NCBI GenBank assembly: GCA_964556665.1
Contig: CAZKXU010000069.1
Location: forward strand, 1 to 18,976
Direction: 5' to 3'
DNA from: CAZKXU01 sp964556665
GTDB lineage: Bacteria > Bdellovibrionota_C > UBA2361 > CAZKXU01
Length of the DNA: 18,976 nucleotides
Positions 1 through 7,068 of this stretch are shown in pieces. The translations under genes and the position numbers were made by a program. Position 1 is the first letter of the stretch, and the number at the start of each line of letters is the position of its first letter. Below the pieces are notes generated by a model, which did no database searches, was not told where the DNA came from, and saw only the letters and a list, made by a program, of their open reading frames with translations.

Positions 1-45
1 GGGCAACGATGTGATGCTAGACGTGAAAAAACTTATTTGGAGGAG
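1..45. repeat. Right end of a palindromic intergenic repeat (cut by window edge)
   Basis: These 45 bases are identical to 4353-4397, the right arm and trailing edge of the long palindrome at 4231-4390. The rest of this copy presumably lies upstream of the window. In both places the element sits at the 3' end of a minus-strand gene, here 2 bases beyond the hisS stop codon. A role in transcript ending or mRNA protection is possible but inferred only from position. Confidence 0.8.
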
Positions 46-47
46 CA

Positions 48-1370
48 CTAGCCTGCCAATAGATTACTACTCCAAAGACGGAGATCAGCTACAGCGCTCT
101 GCTCCTTTGTCTTCAGATCTTTAACCTCGACTGCCCCATCTTTGGCAGAAATAAACATACAATACCTAATCCCCTTTCGATCTGCATACTCAATCTGTTT
201 TCCAAACTTAGGAGATTTGTAATATACCTCACAAGCTACTCCATATCCTCTAAGTGTCTCGGCCAATGCGTTACAGGCAGCTCGATTCTCTTCCAGGTCT
301 ACTGTTACCAATACCTTGCTCGGAGTCTTCTCGGTAGTATCAAGAAGATTATTCTCAAAAAGAAGGCTAAGAAGCCTTGTAACACCGATTGAAACGCCTA
401 CTCCCGGTAGTTTTTTATTTATAAACTGAGAGGCTAGATCTTCATACCGTCCACCGGAGCATACTGCTCCAAACTGCGCATAATCTGTTAGATAAGTCTC
501 GATTACGATACCGGTATAATAATCAAGCCCACGCGCCACGCTAAGCTCTAACCTAACATTAGTGCGGCTTGCAGGAGACAGTAATGAAAAGACAGTACAG
601 AGTTCATCTACACCTTGCCTGAAAAGATCTCCATCCACTCCAAGTCCAAGCAGCTCCGATCTTAGTTTCTCAATATCAGTTACAGCTAGTTTCAACCTGG
701 AAACTGTCATTATTCGCTCGATCCTTTGATTATCTAACCCCAAGCTGCTCCCAAGCTCCCGGGACACTCCGGCCTCACCGATCTTATCAAGCTTATCAAC
801 TATCCGAATTGCCTCCTGAGCCTTATCCCCTTCTAAGCCAAGCGCTGAGAAAAATCCCAAGAGAAGTTTACGGTTATTTACTTTAATTACATATTTTCCA
901 AGGTTAAGTGTGGCAAAGACCTTATCCACAGCTGCAAGTATTTCCGAATCACAGGAAAGCGGCAGGTTGTCCAAAGCTATAGTGTCGATATCAAATTGAT
1001 AAAATTCCCGAAAACGTCCCCTTTGCGGCTTCTCTCCACGCCAAGAGCGCTGCAGCTGATAGCGCTTAAATGGGAAGGTTAGATTTGCAAAGTGTTGTCC
1101 TACATAGCGCGCCAAGGGCACAGTCAAGTCAAAATGAAGTGCTAGCTGCGCCTCCTCGGATTCCTCGGCATGGTAACGCTTGATGACATAGATCTCCTTC
1201 TCAATTACACCTTTAGAACTAAGTGAACTAAGAAGCTCAACAGAAGGAGTCTCTAAAGGTATAAAGCCAAACCCCTCATAGATCTTTTTTATCTTGGAGA
1301 CCAGCCGATCCTCGGCTATTTTCTGCTCAGGTAGCCACTCTGGAAAACCTGAAATTGATTCTATCTTCAT
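48..1370 (-). CDS. hisS: Histidine--tRNA ligase (HisRS)
   Basis: Class II aminoacyl-tRNA synthetase of 440 residues that charges tRNA-His with histidine in the cytosol. Motif 2 covers about residues 102-127, with RSWRGEKPQRGRF and FREFYQFDID. The histidine-specific motif ARGLDYYTG is at 279-287 and GGRYE at 306-310. The C-terminal 95 residues have the look of the anticodon-binding domain (VLVTVDLEENRAA, then EVYYKSPKFGKQIEYADRKG). The N-terminus SGFPEWLPEQK and the motif 2 wording resemble, from memory, the HisRS subtype typical of Actinobacteria and some other phyla more than the E. coli type. The ATG at 1370 is used; no strong Shine-Dalgarno sequence is seen. It is a single minus-strand gene ending 2 bases from the repeat at 1-45. 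Confidence 0.96.
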   Translation of the reverse strand: MKIESISGFPEWLPEQKIAEDRLVSKIKKIYEGFGFIPLETPSVELLSSLSSKGVIEKEIYVIKRYHAEESEEAQLALHFDLTVPLARYVGQHFANLTFPFKRYQLQRSWRGEKPQRGRFREFYQFDIDTIALDNLPLSCDSEILAAVDKVFATLNLGKYVIKVNNRKLLLGFFSALGLEGDKAQEAIRIVDKLDKIGEAGVSRELGSSLGLDNQRIERIMTVSRLKLAVTDIEKLRSELLGLGVDGDLFRQGVDELCTVFSLLSPASRTNVRLELSVARGLDYYTGIVIETYLTDYAQFGAVCSGGRYEDLASQFINKKLPGVGVSIGVTRLLSLLFENNLLDTTEKTPSKVLVTVDLEENRAACNALAETLRGYGVACEVYYKSPKFGKQIEYADRKGIRYCMFISAKDGAVEVKDLKTKEQSAVADLRLWSSNLLAG

Positions 1371-1460
1371 AAATTACTCTGAATAAACGGGGAGCTCCTA
1401 CTATATGCCAAAAAAACCCAATAACACTAGATAGTTACGTATTTAAAGAGAAAAACCAAG

Positions 1461-1543
1461 TTACTGAGACCGTGGGCTTCCAGCCCGCTTATCGCAATTA
1501 CAAGTCAGATCAGGCGGGCTGGAAGCCCACGATCCGAGTGAGT
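1461..1543. repeat. GGGCTTCCAGCCC hairpin repeat, copy 1
   Basis: Inverted repeat with arms CGTGGGCTTCCAGCCCGC (1471-1488) and GCGGGCTGGAAGCCCACG (1514-1531), plus partly matching flanks out to TTACTGAG and AGTGAGTA. Related hairpins lie at 2782-2860 and 14304-14380. It is the main content of the 309-base gap between hisS and the small gene at 1680. The arms are also nearly palindromic within themselves, so one strand can fold several ways. It looks like a REP/MITE-type element; there is no downstream T-run to make it a standard terminator. Confidence 0.85.
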
Positions 1544-1611
1544 ACTCTCACGGATTTTCCTTTGCTCCGTCATCATTTTGCGATAAGATAACATAACTAA
1601 TCTGGCAGCTG

Positions 1612-1629
1612 AACTATATTAGTATAGTT
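1612..1629. promoter_or_regulatory. 18-base palindrome upstream of the 1680 gene
   Basis: AACTATA-TTAG-TATAGTT is a perfect 7-base inverted repeat with a 4-base centre. It lies 50 bases upstream of the start codon at 1680, where a promoter for the 1680-murI pair would be expected. It could be an operator or a chance AT-rich palindrome; nothing else supports a regulator here. Confidence 0.3.
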
Positions 1630-1679
1630 TCCGTATATTTTTCGATTAAATTACACGTCTGTAAATTTTAGGATTTTCT

Positions 1680-1925
1680 ATGAACCAAAGACTTTCTTGG
1701 GGTGAGATAAAGGATTTTTTTAGCGGTGAGTGGGTGGAGCTTACCGAGTATGAATGGGAATGGGGACATGCCAAGCCTCGCTGGGCAAAGGTACGTTGCC
1801 ACGCTACCGATAGAAAAAATCTTTTAGCTCAGATTGATTCGCAAGGTGAGATCAAAGGCTCAGTCATCATGCACATGGGTGGTGCACATTCTGTTGTTAG
1901 TCATGATGAAGCCATAGCTGCTTAA
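1680..1925 (+). CDS. Small conserved-looking protein of unknown function, 81 aa
   Basis: I do not assign a family. The product is 81 residues, soluble, with no signal peptide or membrane segment. It has a tryptophan-rich N-terminal half (LSWGEIKDFFSGEWVEL, then EYEWEWGHAKPRW) and a C-terminal half that looks like short strands (KVRCHATDRKNLLAQI, GSVIMHMGG). An AGGA ribosome-binding site lies 6 bases before the ATG. The gene ends 15 bases before murI on the same strand, so the two are probably co-transcribed. Codon use and the clean ribosome-binding site favour a real gene. A functional link to murI is not shown by the sequence. Confidence 0.75.
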   Translation: MNQRLSWGEIKDFFSGEWVELTEYEWEWGHAKPRWAKVRCHATDRKNLLAQIDSQGEIKGSVIMHMGGAHSVVSHDEAIAA

Positions 1926-1940
1926 TTTTTCCAAATCAGT

Positions 1941-2750
1941 ATGTCAACTCCTGCTGCAATCGGAATTTTTGATTCCGGCGTTGGTGGACTAACAGTCGCC
2001 AAAGAGGTAATGCGCCTCCTTCCGAATGAACAGATTATCTATCTAGGCGACACAGCAAGATTGCCGTACGGCACAAAATCACAAAAAACCGTTCAACATT
2101 TCACCTTACAGGGACTACTCTTTCTATTGGAGCAGAATGTAAAAGCTGTCGTAATCGCATGCAACACTGCTTCGGCTTTAGCTCTTGAGAATTTAACCAA
2201 GGTTATTAAAGTTCCATTGATCGGCGTAATTGAGCCAGGTGCTGAGACCGCCTTAAAAAATACGAGGGAGAGGCGAATCGGAATTATAGGCACCTACTCT
2301 ACAATCGGGAGCCAAGCTTATACCCGTGCTTTAACAAAACTAGATCCGACAGTTACCGTCTTCGACCGCGCCTGTCCATTATTCGTACCACTTGTCGAAG
2401 AAGGCTGGCTTCGACATGAAGCTACAAAGATCATTGCGCATGAATATCTAAATGAATTTTCGAATGCAGGCATTGATACACTAATCTTAGGCTGTACTCA
2501 CTATCCCTTACTTGGCGACACGATACAGGAAGTAGTTGGCGCAAAGGTGGCACTGATTGATTCCGGAGTAGAAACGGCCTCTGCCCTGAAACGCTCTCTT
2601 GCTGAATTAGACCTGCTGAATCCAGAGCCTCGAGCACTTCCTCATAAATTCTACGTAACAGATATGCCGGATAAATTTCGTTCTGTTGCCGAATTTTTCC
2701 TAGGAAACGAACTGCCATCACTTGAGCAGATTAGGATTGATGGGCATTAG
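1941..2750 (+). CDS. murI: Glutamate racemase
   Basis: Cofactor-independent racemase that converts L-glutamate to D-glutamate for the peptidoglycan stem peptide. The 269-residue length is normal. The N-terminal signature IGIFDSGVGGLTV carries Asp11 and Ser12. The first catalytic cysteine is Cys74 in ACNTASA and the second is Cys185 in LGCTHYPLL, with His187. Both halves of the pseudo-symmetric active site are complete. The start ATG at 1941 follows the 81-aa gene by 15 bases and has only a weak ribosome-binding site, which suits translational coupling within one transcript. Two repeats follow its stop codon. The minus-strand open frames inside it are shadows. Confidence 0.96.
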   Translation: MSTPAAIGIFDSGVGGLTVAKEVMRLLPNEQIIYLGDTARLPYGTKSQKTVQHFTLQGLLFLLEQNVKAVVIACNTASALALENLTKVIKVPLIGVIEPGAETALKNTRERRIGIIGTYSTIGSQAYTRALTKLDPTVTVFDRACPLFVPLVEEGWLRHEATKIIAHEYLNEFSNAGIDTLILGCTHYPLLGDTIQEVVGAKVALIDSGVETASALKRSLAELDLLNPEPRALPHKFYVTDMPDKFRSVAEFFLGNELPSLEQIRIDGH

Positions 2751-2781
2751 CACCAGTGCTCTGTAGCATATTCTTACCGAC

Positions 2782-2860
2782 TTACTGGGACCGCGGGCTT
2801 CCAGCCCACTACGGACTACTTGCTAATTCGTTGCGGGCTGGAAGCCCGCGGTCCCAGTAA
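2782..2860. repeat. GGGCTTCCAGCCC hairpin repeat, copy 2
   Basis: Nearly perfect hairpin downstream of murI. The left arm TTACTGGGACCGCGGGCTTC begins at 2782 and continues CAGCCC. The right arm begins with GCGGGCTGGAAGCC and ends CGGTCCCAGTAA at 2860. The outer stem is about 26 bases with one mismatch, around a loop near 2809-2832. It is the most intact of the three copies and abuts the next repeat at 2859. Confidence 0.85.
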
Positions 2861-2985
2861 TCCTAGAAGGAGCAGTTCGAACTAAGAAAAGGCGAAAAAT
2901 GCCCGAAAACACACAGCTTTATCAAGTATGCTAATTCACCCAAAGGGTGAGTCTGCTGCCGAACTGTTTTCGGGCATTTTTTGGC
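2859..2985 (+). repeat. Dispersed hairpin element, copy A (constant-loop family)
   Basis: About 127 bases matching 9833-9987 in reverse orientation with roughly eight mismatches. The internal stem pairs AAAAATGCCCGAAAAC (about 2895-2910) with GTTTTCGGGCATTTTT (about 2966-2981). A nested mini-hairpin TCACCC-AAA-GGGTGA lies inside. The loop segment CTTTATCAAG starts at 2917. This copy lacks the right outer arm (GAACTGC and TTTCTAGG) that copy B keeps, so it is truncated on that side. It sits directly against the preceding hairpin repeat. Together the two fill most of the gap after murI. Confidence 0.85.
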
Positions 2986-3015
2986 CCAAAAATCGGCAGA
3001 GGTTAACACACCCCC

Positions 3016-3231
3016 CTATACCCGCTCAACTGTCATTAACACACGCCCACTCGGTCCTATTATCGTAAGGACTGTACGTGCCTGTACCTTTAAAATATCC
3101 CTGTCACCCAATATATCCCGGGCAACCAAGGAAGTAGCACGACGTTTATATTTACTTAACCCCAAAATTGCTGGGGAGATCTCTTTTCCGAACAACTCAT
3201 CACTTTTATTACTACCAATTCCGCCTAACAT
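3016..3231 (-). CDS. Small hypothetical protein, 71 aa
   Basis: I do not recognise a family. The chosen ATG at 3231 has a good AGAGAGGA ribosome-binding site just upstream, whereas the longer frame starting at 3288 does not. The product is 71 residues, begins MLGGIGSNKSDELFGK, is basic in the middle (KYKRRATSLVARD), and ends with a strand-like segment (VQARTVLTIIGPSGRVLMTV). It has no signal peptide or membrane span. It is transcribed away from the aquaporin gene. The competing plus-strand frame at 2981-3265 starts inside the repeat region and is proline-rich and unlikely. Confidence 0.55.
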   Translation of the reverse strand: MLGGIGSNKSDELFGKEISPAILGLSKYKRRATSLVARDILGDRDILKVQARTVLTIIGPSGRVLMTVERV

Positions 3232-3469
3232 GTTTCCTCTCTTTGTGCTAAAGGTTTTTGAATAAACCGTATAAAACCGCACTGCCAAGAAGAATCAAAC
3301 TACAATAGGGTTAGATTATCATTATTTTTGTATTATAATTATAAGAAACGGGATGAATGAATATTCCTATTAGCAATATATTTTTGAATTATCTGTCTGA
3401 TACTGAAATTATAGTAGTATGCTTAACGCGACTAACCTTGCCGATATTTCCCACCTTTAAAATCACTAA

Positions 3470-3498
3470 TTGACAGAGTACTAACCCAGCGGTACCGT
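3470..3498 (+). promoter_or_regulatory. Candidate promoter of the aquaporin gene
   Basis: A perfect -35 box TTGACA (3470-3475) is followed after 17 bases by TACCGT (3493-3498), a weak -10. A second TATAAT at 3512-3517 lies too near the start codon at 3533 to leave room for a normal leader. The 300-base gap 3232-3532 is AT-rich and otherwise holds only the upstream region of the minus-strand 71-aa gene. Confidence 0.4.
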
Positions 3499-3532
3499 AA
3501 ATTTTCACTTCTATAATTTCGAGGCGATTACT

Positions 3533-4204
3533 ATGAAACCAGAGGCACTTATAGCGGAATTTATCGGAACATTTGCGCTGATATTTATAGGCGTTGGTGC
3601 AATTGCTGCAAACCATGCTACCGCTGGGGCTCTGGGCCTCACAGGAATTGCTCTGGCGCATGGTCTCGCAATTGCTGTAATGGGCAGCGCTACAGCTGCG
3701 ATAAGTGGAGGGCATCTTAATCCGGCAGTCACAGTTGGTGCACTGGTTGGAGGGAAAATAGATTCACCAAACGCTATTGGATATATAGTATTTCAATGCT
3801 TAGGCGCAATTACTGCCTCTATCATGCTAGTTCTCTGCATTCCAGGAGAGTGGCTTGCATCTATCAACATGGGAGTCCCTGCTCTTGGACAAGGTATTGA
3901 AGCAAATCAAGCTGTCATAGTCGAGGCGATATTAACATTTTTCCTTGTTTTTGTAGTGTTTGGAACCGGCATCGACGAACGTAGACCTAAGGTTGGTGCG
4001 CTTTTTATCGGTCTAACTGTCGCACTAGACATAATGATGGGTGGCCCGATCAGCGGAGCAGCGATGAATCCAGCACGACATCTTGGGCCAGCTCTGTTAG
4101 GTGGGGGCTTTGCAAACGCCTCTGTTTATTGGGTAGGTCCGATAGTAGGAGGAGTACTGGCAGGGCTGCTTTATACTAAGGTCTTAGAAAAACAAACATC
4201 TTAG
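3533..4204 (+). CDS. Aquaporin, MIP family, TIP-like selectivity filter
   Basis: Six-helix inner-membrane channel of 223 residues with both pore loops: GGHLNPAVT (NPA at 63-65) and GAAMNPARHLGPAL (NPA at 179-181). A gapless comparison from memory with E. coli AqpZ across the second helix puts His43 where AqpZ has Phe43. The other filter positions read Ile167, Ala176 and Arg182. His/Ile/Ala/Arg resembles plant tonoplast intrinsic proteins, which pass water and, in some members, urea or ammonia, rather than AqpZ (Phe/His/Thr/Arg) or the glycerol channel GlpF. Substrate is therefore inferred. The start ATG has GAGGCG upstream. The gene is a single unit followed by a long palindrome. Confidence 0.93.
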   Translation: MKPEALIAEFIGTFALIFIGVGAIAANHATAGALGLTGIALAHGLAIAVMGSATAAISGGHLNPAVTVGALVGGKIDSPNAIGYIVFQCLGAITASIMLVLCIPGEWLASINMGVPALGQGIEANQAVIVEAILTFFLVFVVFGTGIDERRPKVGALFIGLTVALDIMMGGPISGAAMNPARHLGPALLGGGFANASVYWVGPIVGGVLAGLLYTKVLEKQTS

Positions 4205-4230
4205 ACTAGCGCACTAACTAGACCTTCGCC

Positions 4231-4390
4231 AAATAAGTTTTTTCACGTATGGCGCGCAGCGTTGCCCCAGATTGGCACGCCTCGGAAGGAGGAAATCCGC
4301 AGCAATACTGGAGTATTGCGAGGATTTTCCGACTGAGAAGCGTGACAAGGTGGGGCAACGATGTGATGCTAGACGTGAAAAAACTTATTT
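4231..4390. repeat. 160-base palindromic element between convergent genes
   Basis: The outer arms AAATAAGTTTTTTCACGT (4231-4248) and ACGTGAAAAAACTTATTT (4373-4390) are perfect inverted repeats of 18 bases. A second stem pairs CGTTGCCCCA (4259-4268) with TGGGGCAACG (4351-4360). The centre folds again: GCAATACT (4302-4309) pairs with AGTATTGC (4312-4319), flanked by GGAAATCC and GGATTTTCC. Nearly the whole length can pair. It lies between the converging aquaporin and HDOD genes, and its right end recurs at 1-45. It could act as a bidirectional terminator or be a MITE; there is no coding content. Confidence 0.88.
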
Positions 4391-4417
4391 GGAGGAGGTC
4401 TAGTGCTCTTCCAAAGA

Positions 4418-5890
4418 CTATCGATCCAAACAGTGATTAAGCGCACGACATAGTGTTTTGAAATATAGCACAGGGTCATGCGTACTGCCTTCGTAAAAAT
4501 CCTCGTTTAATTCCAAATATAGGACACCAATGCATTCACGCTCACCTAGTGCACCTGCAATATATGACACCTTTTCATTGAGTGGAGAGAGTCCATACTG
4601 CACAAAAGGAATGGAGCTGTATATAGCTTGAACAAGTGCGTGTGATTCACGGTAATCATGTTTATGATACTTATCCAGAGGACGACTGCCTATTCTTAAG
4701 GCTGGCCATAATCTTGTTGCGCTATGGTCGAGTAGATAAACGCATCCATTAGCAAAGCCAGATCGAGGAACAAGATCCTCAATCAGAGACTTTAAAGCTT
4801 CATTGCTGATCCCAGATTCACGCATCATCGCATAGACCTGGCGATACCATTCAATAAGGTCAGTCGGACAACGCTTCACCGATGGATTCAATTGAAATAG
4901 TCGATCGGCACTGCATCCAATCTGCGTCTCCTCCTCAAGCAGCGGTGCATACTCAGAAGAAAGAACATTCTTAAAGATCGTGGCATAAGCACGGGCGCTT
5001 TCAGTAATATTCTCAACTATTAGTTCTACTCCTTGAGGTCCTAGTAGTTCCGTAATTTTATTAGAGACAGCGGCCCATTCCATCTTAGCACGCGGATAGT
5101 GCTCGCAATCATTTACACGCGCAAAAGCCTCACCAATCTCACAGATACCTAGGAGTTTGCCTACCTCTTTACCCAAACTAAGCTCCTGATCCGAGCTCAT
5201 CGTCCCCGGCGCAATGCCGGATATTACGCGCAGATCAGATCCCAAGCGCCATTCACGCGCTAGCCTAGCGCCCAGGGCACGAGGCGTGATTCCCAAAATG
5301 CGTTCATAGGCTTCGTCAATCTCCTCTCCATCACGCATCGAGGAATAGATACGAGCGTGCGTTTCCGGATAATTCCATGCAATAAGGTTAATTCCGATCT
5401 GTCTCATAAACGCCGCACAGAATGCAAGATCGGCATCTACTCCTTCATCTGCTGCTTTTGCCACAGACTCAGCACTTGAACATGCAATAATAGAATACTT
5501 TAATGAAGCTTGCTGTGCTTTGTTGGCCTGAGTAATTCGAAATGAGGAGAGCGATCGCTCAGACATGTTTATAATACCTGACAATTTCTCTAAATCGATA
5601 TGAGATAGCACCTTGATCGGATTAGTTAGCCCGCCTAGGTCAGCACCTATGTTATTCAGTGATTTAACAATATATCCAAAGAGGCCTTGATCTGATTTGA
5701 TATCATGGATTAGAAGGTTACGATCATGATCATATTCGCCATTCTTTAGACGCTGCTGCATTATTTTCAAAGTTACACCGTTTACAGGCATCCATCCCTG
5801 AGATACATGCGCAACTATCTCATCAACCCTACGACTGGAGGCTTCGACACGAACTTTTTTAACAACTCTTGACTGAGTATAGGTATACAT
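4418..5890 (-). CDS. HDOD-domain protein with C-terminal GAF-like domain
   Basis: A 490-residue soluble protein. Residues about 35-230 fit the HDOD fold, a catalytically inactive relative of HD hydrolases: MPVNGVTLKIMQQRL, then LLIHDIKSDQGLFGYIVKSL, then FCAAFMRQIGINLIAWNYPE. No metal-binding HD pair is seen at the expected place. The last 130 residues look GAF-like (GFANGCVYLLDHSATRLWP, then GERECIGVLYLELNE). HDOD proteins commonly relay signals to motility or second-messenger systems, but no ligand or partner can be read here. The start ATG at 5890 has no clear ribosome-binding site. It lies downstream of the tRNA-Asn gene on the same strand. Confidence 0.85.
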   Translation of the reverse strand: MYTYTQSRVVKKVRVEASSRRVDEIVAHVSQGWMPVNGVTLKIMQQRLKNGEYDHDRNLLIHDIKSDQGLFGYIVKSLNNIGADLGGLTNPIKVLSHIDLEKLSGIINMSERSLSSFRITQANKAQQASLKYSIIACSSAESVAKAADEGVDADLAFCAAFMRQIGINLIAWNYPETHARIYSSMRDGEEIDEAYERILGITPRALGARLAREWRLGSDLRVISGIAPGTMSSDQELSLGKEVGKLLGICEIGEAFARVNDCEHYPRAKMEWAAVSNKITELLGPQGVELIVENITESARAYATIFKNVLSSEYAPLLEEETQIGCSADRLFQLNPSVKRCPTDLIEWYRQVYAMMRESGISNEALKSLIEDLVPRSGFANGCVYLLDHSATRLWPALRIGSRPLDKYHKHDYRESHALVQAIYSSIPFVQYGLSPLNEKVSYIAGALGERECIGVLYLELNEDFYEGSTHDPVLYFKTLCRALNHCLDR

Positions 5891-5971
5891 ACAGATTGTC
5901 TGTTATAGACTAAGAGAGAGATCGCTCTGTATATATTATCGGTTTGAAAGTAGGCTAAATTGAGGCGGAAC

Positions 5972-6047
5972 TGGCTCCCCGGGCCGGACTCGAACCAGCG
6001 ACAAGGTGGTTAACAGCCACCTGCTCTACCAACTGAGCTACCGGGGA
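5972..6047 (-). tRNA. tRNA-Asn (GTT anticodon), CCA encoded
   Basis: A 76-base cloverleaf on the minus strand. The acceptor stem is TCCCCGG with CCGGGGA, the discriminator base is G, and CCA is encoded (5972-5974). The D arm is GCTC-AGTTGGTA-GAGC. The anticodon arm is GGTGG-CTGTTAA-CCACC, giving anticodon GTT, which reads AAC and AAT. The T arm is GCTGG-TTCGAGT-CCGGC with one G-T pair. All stems are complete. Confidence 0.97.
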
Positions 6048-6067
6048 ATAGTTGGATGAAAGGAGAG

Positions 6068-6095
6068 TATTTAACGTTTTTGGTAACAATGTCAA
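6068..6095 (-). promoter_or_regulatory. Promoter of the tRNA-Asn gene
   Basis: On the minus strand, TTGACA (6090-6095) and TAAATA (6068-6073) are separated by 16 bases. The mature tRNA 5' end is about 20 bases downstream of the -10. The promoter fills the 52-base gap between the recR stop and the tRNA, so the tRNA need not depend on the dnaX operon transcript. Confidence 0.65.
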
Positions 6096-6099
6096 GAGG

Positions 6100-6708
6100 T
6101 TAAAGATTAATTACACTCCGCCCAGAGAAAGCTCGTGAAAGCGTAAATTCATCGGCATATTCAAGCTCTCCACCTTTTGGCAGTCCCTGAGCTAACCTTG
6201 TAGATTTTACATTAGCAGCCTTTAGCAACTTCGCTATATATAAAGCTGTGGCATCCCCCTCAACGGTAGAGCTAGTAGCCAAGATTACCTCTTTAACCCC
6301 ACCTGTCTTAACGCGCTCCATCAATTCACTTAAGCGCATACTCTCCGGCCCCAAACCTCTAAGCGGAGACCAAAGCCCATGTAAGACATGGTAGTATCCC
6401 TTAAACTCTCCAACACGCTCTATTGCTAATAGATCTACAGGCTTTTCCACCACACACAAAAGCGCCGGATCCCTTGCAGCGTTACTACAAAAAATACAGC
6501 TCGATCCTTCTCCATCAGTAAAAAAGAAACAGGTTGGGCAGAGCTTAATACGCATCGTAGCCTCACGCATCGCATCTCCCAATGACTGAGCGAGTTTCGG
6601 TGAATTAATTAAATGATACGCTAAGCGCGCCGCAGACTTCTCACCGATCGAGGGAAGCTTTGAAAGCTCGCGGATGAGCTTCTGCATTGAAAGTGGGAAG
6701 AACTGCAT
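6100..6708 (-). CDS. recR: Recombination mediator protein RecR
   Basis: RecFOR-pathway protein of 202 residues that helps load RecA at single-strand gaps. An N-terminal helix-hairpin-helix (LPSIGEKSAARLAYHL, 18-33) is followed by a four-cysteine zinc site (Cys57, Cys60, Cys71, Cys74) and a Toprim domain (LLCVVEKPVDLLAIERVGEF onward). The length is normal. Its start codon overlaps the ybaB stop codon by one base (TAATG), the usual translational coupling of this pair. Confidence 0.97.
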   Translation of the reverse strand: MQFFPLSMQKLIRELSKLPSIGEKSAARLAYHLINSPKLAQSLGDAMREATMRIKLCPTCFFFTDGEGSSCIFCSNAARDPALLCVVEKPVDLLAIERVGEFKGYYHVLHGLWSPLRGLGPESMRLSELMERVKTGGVKEVILATSSTVEGDATALYIAKLLKAANVKSTRLAQGLPKGGELEYADEFTLSRAFSGRSVINL

Positions 6709-7052
6709 TAGAACATCCCTGGCAAACTCATGCCTCCAGTAACCTTACCCATTGCATCTTTCATATGGGCCTGAGCTTTGGCTAAAGAATCATTAAGCGC
6801 TGCCATCAAGGTGTCACGAAGCATATCAGCGTCATTGGCTGCTACAAGTTCAGGAGAGATGACTAGTTCAACTAGCTGCATCTTTCCATTAACCACCGCC
6901 TTTACCGCGCCACCACCACTGCTTGACTCAAACTGCTGCACCTCAGCTTTGGCTTGGATCTCTTCAAGATCCTTCTGCATCTTCTGAGCTTGTTTTAATA
7001 AGCCCTGTAAATTGCCCATTCCACCCGGTAAGCCGGAAAAACCCTTTGCCAT
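6708..7052 (-). CDS. ybaB: YbaB/EbfC family nucleoid-associated protein
   Basis: Small DNA-binding dimer of 114 residues. The N-terminus is rich in glycine and methionine (GLPGGMGNLQGLLKQAQKMQ). The long helix QKMQKDLEEIQAKAEVQQFE is followed by the family's strand block GGGAVKAVVNGKMQLVELVI. It sits between dnaX and recR with 16 bases and a 1-base overlap respectively, the standard arrangement. Family members bind DNA with little sequence specificity, and some change gene expression. The plus-strand frame across it is a shadow. Confidence 0.96.
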   Translation of the reverse strand: MAKGFSGLPGGMGNLQGLLKQAQKMQKDLEEIQAKAEVQQFESSSGGGAVKAVVNGKMQLVELVISPELVAANDADMLRDTLMAALNDSLAKAQAHMKDAMGKVTGGMSLPGMF

Positions 7053-7068
7053 AATATCAACTCCAAAT

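Noticed and set aside
2981..3265. Plus-strand frame of 94 codons
   Set aside because: It starts next to repeat copy A and is antisense to the 71-aa gene, which has a better ribosome-binding site and composition.
4249..4440. Open frame of 63 codons on the plus strand
   Set aside because: It is made of the 160-base palindrome and runs into the HDOD gene's 3' end; no ribosome-binding site.
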